Shown: piece after piece, positions 1 to 5,023 of the stretch
Layout: every line of letters begins with the position of its first letter
Numbering within the stretch: position 1 is the stretch's first letter
Source: DAONLM01 sp035406685
GTDB lineage: Bacteria > Spirochaetota > GWE2-31-10 > MWDO01
Reading direction: 5' to 3'
DNA length: 8,554 nt
Assembly (NCBI GenBank): GCA_035406685.1
Contig: DAONLM010000131.1
Location: 1-8,554, forward strand
Position numbers and translations under genes: made by a program
Notes under the pieces: generated by a model
The model's database searches: none
Told to the model about the DNA's origin: nothing
The model's input: the letters and a program-made list of their open reading frames with translations, nothing else

Positions 1-82
1 GCTTTAGTTCAGGTCTGTCCCTGTTGATTGTACAGGTAATATAATAGCTAGCCCCCTTTTTTAGTATTCTATTTCTCCTCAT
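1..82 (-). CDS. REP-associated tyrosine (Y1, IS200-like) transposase, N-terminal fragment cut by window edge
   Basis: Reading the minus strand from an ATG at 82 gives 27 codons before the window ends, beginning MRRNRILKKGASYYIT and continuing CTINRDRPELK. The pattern of basic start, then G-A-x-Y-Y-I-T, then I-N-R is the usual first beta strand of Y1_Tnp/RAYT transposases, the single-strand DNA nucleases that act on REP-like hairpins. The catalytic HUH and tyrosine motifs would lie further left and cannot be seen, so it is unknown whether the gene is intact. A GGAGG ribosome binding site (91-95) sits 8 nt before the ATG, which supports the start. The first codons contain an inverted copy of the GGGACAGACCTGAAC repeat that also occurs three times just upstream, as expected for a transposase that lives beside its own recognition repeats. 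The family call rests on a short N-terminus and on this repeat context. Confidence 0.7.
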   Translation of the reverse strand, partial: MRRNRILKKGASYYITCTINRDRPELK

Positions 83-90
83 AAAAAATA

Positions 91-160
91 CCTCCATAAA
101 AAATTATTTTCTATATATTAATCACAAAATTTTTAAGAAAATCCTTTACAATTTTTGAGA
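91..160 (-). promoter_or_regulatory. Transposase leader with conserved 44-bp core and ribosome binding site
   Basis: On the minus strand the interval 151-108 reads TTGTAAAGGATTTTCTTAAA onward to ATATATAGAAA. It is identical over 44 bp to 8215-8258 on the plus strand, which leads into a different gene. In both places the core is followed at a short distance by GGAGG (here 95-91) and an ATG. The conserved block therefore probably holds the promoter and start of the transcript. A TAATAT within it could be a -10 element, but no convincing -35 box can be paired with it. Confidence 0.6.
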
Positions 161-166
161 AAAAAT

Positions 167-190
167 TTAATTTTTTTTGAAAAAAATTAA
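167..190. repeat. A/T-only inverted repeat near the transposase leader
   Basis: TTAATTTTTT (167-176) is the exact reverse complement of AAAAAATTAA (181-190), with a 4-nt loop TTGA. The stem has no G or C, so it would be weak as an RNA hairpin. In DNA this low in complexity such repeats arise easily by chance, so it is recorded only as a visible structure. Confidence 0.35.
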
Positions 191-195
191 AGTGA

Positions 196-286
196 GGGAC
201 AGACCTATAAACTATAAATCTTTTTAAATAGGGACAGACTTATAAATTTTTTATAATTAAAATTAAAATAGGGACAGACCTGAACT
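196..286 (+). repeat. Three direct GGGACAGAC repeats upstream of the transposase
   Basis: Direct copies begin at 196 (GGGACAGACCTATAA), 231 (GGGACAGACTTATAA) and 271 (GGGACAGACCTGAAC), at spacings of 35 and 40 bp. The second and third are both preceded by AAATA or AAAATA. The first nine bases are invariant, while the last part comes in two forms, CTATAA/TTATAA and CTGAAC. The GC-rich repeat stands out from the surrounding A/T. The likely role is a REP-like target of the adjacent transposase, but operator function for its promoter is also possible. Confidence 0.8.
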
Positions 287-296
287 TTATCATAAG

Positions 297-414
297 GAGA
301 AACTAACTTTTATATAATCAATCTTAAATGACTTACAAATTAATTAAATTGTTTATAGTATATCTCAAAAAAATATTACATACCGATAAAATAAATTCTC
401 AAATTTTAAAATTT
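297..414. other. Intergenic stretch with no recognisable feature
   Basis: Between the last GGGACAGACC repeat and the promoter of the glycosyltransferase gene the DNA is A/T-rich. It shows no reading frame with a ribosome binding site, no RNA gene and no strong hairpin. Confidence 0.5.
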
Positions 415-449
415 TTGACTTTACTAAAAAAATTTAGTATTAATATAAT
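415..449 (+). promoter_or_regulatory. Sigma-70-type promoter of the glycosyltransferase-acyltransferase gene
   Basis: A perfect TATAAT lies at 444-449. TTTACT at 420-425 gives an 18-nt spacer and is the best -35 match. TTGACT at 415-420 is closer to consensus, but it would sit 23 nt from TATAAT and would need the weaker TATTAA at 438-443 as its -10. Either way the transcript would start within about 20 nt of the ribosome binding site, giving a very short leader. Confidence 0.6.
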
Positions 450-462
450 ATATTTTTTTAAA

Positions 463-466
463 GGGG
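463..466 (+). promoter_or_regulatory. Ribosome binding site that decides a TTG start
   Basis: AAGGGG at 461-466 lies 7 nt before a TTG at 474. There is an in-frame stop (TAA, 459-461) just upstream and no ATG or GTG between, so TTG is the only start that uses this site. The next in-frame ATG, at 522, has no comparable site and would cut off most of the first membrane segment. Confidence 0.7.
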
Positions 467-473
467 ACTTGTT

Positions 474-2363
474 TTGTTTGATAATATTATTATTTTAATA
501 TTAATAATTCTTTTACTCAACATGATTGCAAATATTATCTCATATTCTATTAATTCAAGAAAAAAGAGCAATAATCTTCCATTTCTTTCTGTGCTTGTGC
601 CAGTAAGAAATGAAGAAGAAAGAATAAGAGATTGCCTTACTTCTTTACTAAATCAAGATTATCCAGATTATGAAATAATTGTTCTTGATGATAACTCAGA
701 GGATAATTCTGGAAATATAATCAAAGATTTAGCAAAAGATAATAAAAAGATAAAATATATTAAAGGATTGCCACTTTCAGAAGGATGGGCAGGTAAATGC
801 TTTGCCTGTTACCAACTTGCACAATATGCAAAAGGAGAATGGCTATTATTCACAGATGCTGATACTATTCATAAAAAAAATTGTCTCTCCACAATGGTTA
901 GTGAGACAATTAATAGAAAAGTGGATTTTCTTACCCTTCTTCCTTATAAGACAACTAATTCTTTTATTGGATATATCTTTCTACCAATTATTAATTTTTT
1001 CTTCGTTGTTTTATTCCCATCTTTTCTTCTTAATAGCCCTATAAAATTTTTCTCTTTTGCATTAGGTCCTTTTATTCTTATAAAAAAAGAGATCTATTGG
1101 GAAATAGATGGACATAAATCAGTATATGATAAGATAGTAGAAGATGTAGAACTGGCAAGAAAAGTAAAAGAATATGGGAGAAAACTTTCAATTGTTAATG
1201 GTAGTGATTATATGAGTGTCTTTTATTATCATAATTTTAATGAATTATGGAATGGGTTTTCTAAAAATTTTGCTGGAGCAATAGGTAATTCTCTTTTTAT
1301 TGCAATTTTTTTAATAATTTTTGCCACAGTTGTATTTTTGTCACCACTATTTAATTTACTTTATAGTCTCTATTATGCTCATCCTATTACCACCTCTATG
1401 ATTATAAAACTTATTTTAATATGGCTAATCTGGGCTGGATTGAGTATTTTTTATAAAGAGAATATATTTGTCCTATTTTTTTATCCTTTCTGTCTTATAA
1501 TTACATTTTCAATTTTAATTAATTCTTTTTATGTCTCTTTTACTAATAAATTAATAGTATGGAAAAAAAGAAATTATAATGATTCTATAAAACTCAACAA
1601 TTTTCTTTATATATTTTCAAAATTCTTTTATTATTTTATAGAAATAATACTGGGTTTCTTAATTGGAAAAATATTTTTTCAATACAAAATTATAGGTAAA
1701 GAAAAAATCAAAAATATAAAAGGAAGGGCAATATTTGTTGCAAATCATTGCCATTATTTAGATTGTTTTCTTATTGCTCTATCGAGTTTTCCGAGATTTT
1801 TAAAATTTGCAGCAATGTCCTCCCATTTTAAACATCCCATATTAAAAAATCTACTTCCTCTTTTGGGGTCCTTTCCTATAAGAATCGATGGAAAAAGAGA
1901 TCCATTTTCATTTAAAACAATTGAAAATACTCTACTTAGCGACGGATATATAGCAATTTTTCCGGAATGCCATTTAAAACATTATTCAAAAAAAATAGGA
2001 AAATTTAGAATAGGTGCATTTATGTTTGCAGAAATATTTGATGCCTATATAGTCCCAGTCTCTATTACCATTGCACATATTTATCTAACAAATAATATTA
2101 AAATTCCATTCTTTAAAAAAGCAATAATAGAATTCTTAGAACCAAGAAAAATTCAGGTAAAAGATAAAATTTTAACCCCAGGCATTACAGGTAATGAAAA
2201 ATCTTTTTATGAAATAAAAAAGAATGCATCAAAAGAATTTTTAGATTTAATTGAAAAAGAGGCAAAAAAAATAGAAGAAGAAATTCAGGAGTCCATATTA
2301 AGAAATAGTGGTAATTTCAAAATCAAAACCGAAGAAATTATTGAAACAAAAAAGGCTTATTAG
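474..2363 (+). CDS. Membrane glycosyltransferase family 2 fused to PlsC-like 1-acyltransferase
   Basis: This 629-residue protein starts at TTG. Residues 4-25 form a membrane anchor. Residues 37-260 are a GT-A glycosyltransferase 2 domain with LDDNS (71-75), GWAGKCFACYQLA (104-116), the metal-binding DAD (128-130) and a VEDVELARKV acidic motif (222-231). This pattern is close to the HpnB and carotenoid CrtQ/CruC type. Several hydrophobic segments follow (about 163-187, 272-300, 308-326, 329-357, 383-403). Residues about 405-560 are a PlsC/LPLAT acyltransferase domain with the HX4D block NHCHYLD (424-430) and FPEC (496-499), where the family normally has FPEG, then a GAFMFAE and IVPVS block. 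The C-terminus is Lys/Glu-rich. From family knowledge, such a fusion could glycosylate and then acylate a lipid acceptor, as CruC plus CruD do on carotenoids. The substrate here is not shown by the sequence and no carotenoid genes are adjacent, so a glycolipid is equally possible. Confidence 0.85.
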   Translation: MFDNIIILILIILLLNMIANIISYSINSRKKSNNLPFLSVLVPVRNEEERIRDCLTSLLNQDYPDYEIIVLDDNSEDNSGNIIKDLAKDNKKIKYIKGLPLSEGWAGKCFACYQLAQYAKGEWLLFTDADTIHKKNCLSTMVSETINRKVDFLTLLPYKTTNSFIGYIFLPIINFFFVVLFPSFLLNSPIKFFSFALGPFILIKKEIYWEIDGHKSVYDKIVEDVELARKVKEYGRKLSIVNGSDYMSVFYYHNFNELWNGFSKNFAGAIGNSLFIAIFLIIFATVVFLSPLFNLLYSLYYAHPITTSMIIKLILIWLIWAGLSIFYKENIFVLFFYPFCLIITFSILINSFYVSFTNKLIVWKKRNYNDSIKLNNFLYIFSKFFYYFIEIILGFLIGKIFFQYKIIGKEKIKNIKGRAIFVANHCHYLDCFLIALSSFPRFLKFAAMSSHFKHPILKNLLPLLGSFPIRIDGKRDPFSFKTIENTLLSDGYIAIFPECHLKHYSKKIGKFRIGAFMFAEIFDAYIVPVSITIAHIYLTNNIKIPFFKKAIIEFLEPRKIQVKDKILTPGITGNEKSFYEIKKNASKEFLDLIEKEAKKIEEEIQESILRNSGNFKIKTEEIIETKKAY

Positions 2364-3052
2364 TCTATTTCATAAACAATTTTATCTAAAAAAATATTTA
2401 TGTCTATAAATTTACCATAATATTTAAGATTAAATTCCTCTATCTTTTTTAGATTGACATCTTTATGATCTATTAAAATAGGAGTTATCTGATTATTTAT
2501 AGCACTAATAATATCTTTTTCTGTATCACCAAATAAAAATATCTTTTTTTTATCGAATTTTTTATTAAATTTTTCTTCAGAATTAGAAATCGCATTTTTT
2601 ACTATTTGATCTCTTGTTTCGACATTTTCTCCAAAACCACCGGTACAGAAAAAATTGTGAAGATTAAAATTCTCAAGTTTTATATAGGCTGCATCTATTA
2701 TATTACCAGTCGCCAGAGCAATATTTGAATATTTATATAAAAATTCGATTGTTTGATAAACATTTTGGAAAATATTCCAATTATCTTTATTTGAATTCTT
2801 TAAATTGTATGAATATATTCTCTTAAAATCAAGCCATGATTTTTCAAAATCAATATTTTGGCCATATTTATCATAATAATTTTTAAAAAATATACAATCA
2901 ATTCCACCAGCAAAACTTTCAGAGTAATCGGCTTTAATATTAAAAACCTCTTCAATTGCAGAAAGTAAAGATCTCTTCCCGCAACCATTGGTTTCTAAAA
3001 TAGTGCCATCAATATCAAATAAAAAAAGAAAATCTTTTAAACTATATCTCAT
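2360..3052 (-). CDS. HAD-superfamily hydrolase, phosphoglycolate phosphatase-like
   Basis: This 230-residue soluble protein shows the HAD core motifs in order. DIDGT is at 13-17 (nucleophile D13, acid/base D15). An ALATGN block holds the motif II threonine at 115. GDTEKD at 175-180 carries the Mg-binding acid residues. A helical C1-type cap lies between about residues 20 and 95, and a GGFGENVETRDQIV block precedes the last motif, as in the Gph/beta-phosphoglucomutase-like branch. These enzymes remove phosphate from small metabolites; the substrate cannot be told from the sequence. The ATG overlaps the TAA stop of the chemoreceptor gene by one base (TAATG) and has no clear Shine-Dalgarno sequence, so translation probably depends on ribosomes finishing the upstream gene. 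The 3' end overlaps the convergent glycosyltransferase gene by 4 nt. Confidence 0.85.
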   Translation of the reverse strand: MRYSLKDFLFLFDIDGTILETNGCGKRSLLSAIEEVFNIKADYSESFAGGIDCIFFKNYYDKYGQNIDFEKSWLDFKRIYSYNLKNSNKDNWNIFQNVYQTIEFLYKYSNIALATGNIIDAAYIKLENFNLHNFFCTGGFGENVETRDQIVKNAISNSEEKFNKKFDKKKIFLFGDTEKDIISAINNQITPILIDHKDVNLKKIEEFNLKYYGKFIDINIFLDKIVYEID

Positions 3053-4800
3053 TAAGTTTTAAATTTATTCAACTCTTTATCAAGTTCTATAATATTATTC
3101 TCATTCTTTTTACCAATCTCTGTCAATGTTACCATTGAATTGGCTATCTGAATAGCACCTTTTGATATTTCTTCCATTCCACTTGCAGATTGAAATGAAA
3201 ATTCTGAAACTTTTGCCATATTTTCATTTATAGCTTTAATATTAAGATTTATTTCAGAGGAACTACTTTTTATATTATCTGTCATATCAAGAAGAGATGT
3301 TATGGCATTAACAATCTCTTTTCCACCAATTGACAACTCTTTCATCCCATTTAAAATCTCTTCAACAAATTGAACAATCTCTTTAACCCCAAGAACAATG
3401 CTATTAAATGATTCCCCAGCAGTTTTGTTTAATTCACTCGCATTTCTTATATCCTCAACAGTCTTTTTTAAAGCATTACCTATTGACTTTGCATTTTGAG
3501 TAGTTATTTCCGCAAGTTTTCTTATCTCATCAGCAACAACAGCAAAACCTTTACCATATTCACCAGCATGAGCAGCCTCAATTGCAGCATTCATTGCTAA
3601 AAGATCTGTCTGTTCAGCAATTGTATTAATAACATTTATCATCTCAAGCATATCATTTGTTGATCGAGATATTTTTTCAATTGCATCAACTGATTCTATC
3701 ATATTTTCTATACCAGTCTTTGCTGTGTTTGAGATTCGATCAATAGTCTCTTTCTTTGCTCTAACAATTGACTCCATGTTTTGTATAGATGAAGATATCT
3801 CTTCAATAGAGGCAGAAGATTCATTAACAAGTGCTGATTGATTTTCTATGGATTTTGTAATATTATCAATTGCATTCACTATCATTTTTACAGAACTGGC
3901 TGATTCCTGAATCTTTTGATTTAATAACTCTATATTCTCTTTACTCGAAATAATGATAGCAGAAATCTCTTCTGTGCTTGCAGATGTTTCTGTTGTTATC
4001 AAACTTAAATTTTGACCAACTTCTTTGCTTTTATTAGACAAATTTTTTATAGTAATAATCATATTTCTTAATTCTTCTATTAAATCATTGAAGTATTTTC
4101 CCATTTTACCCAATTCATCATTGCTAAAAATTTTAACGCTCGTATTAAAATTGCCATTTTTTAACTCTGTTATGGTTCTATCTATCTCAAAAGCTGGCTT
4201 TAAGATTATATTTTTCATATTTATTATTAAAATTATCATAAATATAACACCTATAATTGAAAAGGCTATTAAAAGAAAAAAGATCGTGTTATTTACATTT
4301 TTATATATACTTGCTATGGAAATATTAAAATAGGAAATTCCTAATATCTTTTTATCTTCTCCATGGCATTTATAACACTCTGGTTCATTTTTTATAGGAG
4401 CATAATAGTGAAGTGATTTATCCTTTTTTGATACATAACTAAAAGGTTTATAACTATTAACAACACTCTCTACATTTTCTTTAAGCCATAATGTTTTCTC
4501 CCCTTCTTTTAACTCTCTCTTAAAAGCAAGAGTAGAATCTGGAGAAATTATTTCAATATCATTAAAATTAGAAATCTTTTTTAAATCAGAAATAACAGTT
4601 CTTGCTAAGTGCGGATCACCATCAATCATAATATTTCTTAAAGTGGATCTTAAAATATCTTTACTTATCAATAAAGAATTTTCAAATGAAGATAAAAGAT
4701 TCTTTGTCTGAAACATAAAAGCAACAACAACAGACATAATAATTGTTAAAGTTAAAGCAATTACTATTATTACTACAATCTTCACTCTTATAGAATTCAT
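3052..4800 (-). CDS. Methyl-accepting chemotaxis protein with periplasmic c-type heme motif
   Basis: This 582-residue transmembrane receptor has membrane segments at about 8-30 and 172-194. They flank a periplasmic sensor of roughly 140 residues containing CYKCH (142-146), a CxxCH heme c attachment motif, set in PIKNEPECYKCHG followed by a KILG strand. This arrangement occurs in CxxCH-bearing sensor domains of other bacterial kinases and chemoreceptors, and suggests sensing of redox state or a small ligand such as a gas. A HAMP linker covers about 195-248. The cytoplasmic signalling hairpin has its conserved tip at about 395-431 (AEQTDLLAMNAAIEAAHAGE, then GKGFAVVADEIRKLAE), which contacts CheA and CheW. 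The C-terminus ends in a Lys-rich helix with no CheR-binding NWxxF pentapeptide. A GGAGA site (4811-4807) precedes the ATG by 6 nt. The gene leads a two-gene operon with the HAD phosphatase. Heme attachment is inferred from the motif only. Confidence 0.93.
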   Translation of the reverse strand: MNSIRVKIVVIIVIALTLTIIMSVVVAFMFQTKNLLSSFENSLLISKDILRSTLRNIMIDGDPHLARTVISDLKKISNFNDIEIISPDSTLAFKRELKEGEKTLWLKENVESVVNSYKPFSYVSKKDKSLHYYAPIKNEPECYKCHGEDKKILGISYFNISIASIYKNVNNTIFFLLIAFSIIGVIFMIILIINMKNIILKPAFEIDRTITELKNGNFNTSVKIFSNDELGKMGKYFNDLIEELRNMIITIKNLSNKSKEVGQNLSLITTETSASTEEISAIIISSKENIELLNQKIQESASSVKMIVNAIDNITKSIENQSALVNESSASIEEISSSIQNMESIVRAKKETIDRISNTAKTGIENMIESVDAIEKISRSTNDMLEMINVINTIAEQTDLLAMNAAIEAAHAGEYGKGFAVVADEIRKLAEITTQNAKSIGNALKKTVEDIRNASELNKTAGESFNSIVLGVKEIVQFVEEILNGMKELSIGGKEIVNAITSLLDMTDNIKSSSSEINLNIKAINENMAKVSEFSFQSASGMEEISKGAIQIANSMVTLTEIGKKNENNIIELDKELNKFKT

Positions 4801-4847
4801 TGATCTTCTCCATTCTGTAATTTCTAAAAATATTCAAATTATATATT

Positions 4848-4876
4848 AGTATAATAAAATAAAAGAGATTTGTCAA
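4848..4876 (-). promoter_or_regulatory. Sigma-70-type promoter of the chemoreceptor-phosphatase operon
   Basis: On the minus strand a perfect TTGACA (4876-4871) is followed after exactly 17 nt by TATACT (4853-4848). This leaves a leader of about 40 nt before the ATG at 4800. The match to the housekeeping sigma-70 consensus is notable because many chemoreceptor genes use the flagellar sigma-28 promoter (TAAA and GCCGATAA boxes), which is not seen here. Confidence 0.8.
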
Positions 4877-4964
4877 AAAATATATAATATTTTTACTAAA
4901 AATTTTTATAATTAAAAAATATTATAAAATCAATTAAGAAATACAACACATTATTTTAAAAAAT

Positions 4965-5006
4965 ATAAAAAAAGGCTGCCTTTTAAATTTAAGACAGCCT
5001 TTTTAT
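4965..5006 (-). terminator. Intrinsic terminator of the debranching-enzyme gene
   Basis: The arms AAAAAGGCTGCCTT (4969-4982) and AAGACAGCCTTTTT (4991-5004) pair over 14 positions with one C-A mismatch and an 8-nt loop. On the minus strand the hairpin is followed by a run of seven T (4973-4967). It begins about 20 nt after the stop codon of the pullulanase-type gene, the expected place for rho-independent termination. This separates that gene from the chemoreceptor operon downstream. Confidence 0.88.
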
Positions 5007-5023
5007 TCAAGACAAAACCTAAA

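Larger units (their letters stand above)
6..286. repeat. Perfect 16-bp inverted repeat pair (6-21 and 271-286) bracketing the transposase leader
   Basis: AGTTCAGGTCTGTCCC at 6-21 is exactly the reverse complement of GGGACAGACCTGAACT at 271-286. The left arm lies inside the transposase reading frame and encodes part of NRDRPEL. The right arm lies upstream of the gene's leader. Repeats of this kind next to a Y1 transposase are typical of REP-like recognition sequences. Similarity does not continue past the 16 bp on either side. Confidence 0.85.

Noticed and set aside
196..286. GGGACAGACC repeats considered as a CRISPR array
   Set aside because: The repeat is only 9-15 bp, the copies vary, there are three direct copies with A/T spacers of 20-25 bp, and a transposase, not cas genes, lies beside them.
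802..1044. 80-codon plus-strand open frame inside the glycosyltransferase gene
   Set aside because: It overlaps the GT2 domain with its conserved motifs in another frame, has no ribosome binding site and encodes a low-complexity hydrophobic peptide.
2800..2988. 62-codon minus-strand open frame inside the phosphatase gene
   Set aside because: It lies in another frame of the HAD gene and shows no motif of its own.
4025..4333. 102-codon plus-strand open frame opposite the chemoreceptor gene
   Set aside because: It is antisense to the membrane and HAMP region; its hydrophobicity mirrors the complementary codons, and no start signal is present.
4682..4876. 64-codon minus-strand open frame over the chemoreceptor start
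   Set aside because: It overlaps the promoter and the first codons of the real gene in a different frame, and its Cys/Tyr/Asn-rich composition is not protein-like.
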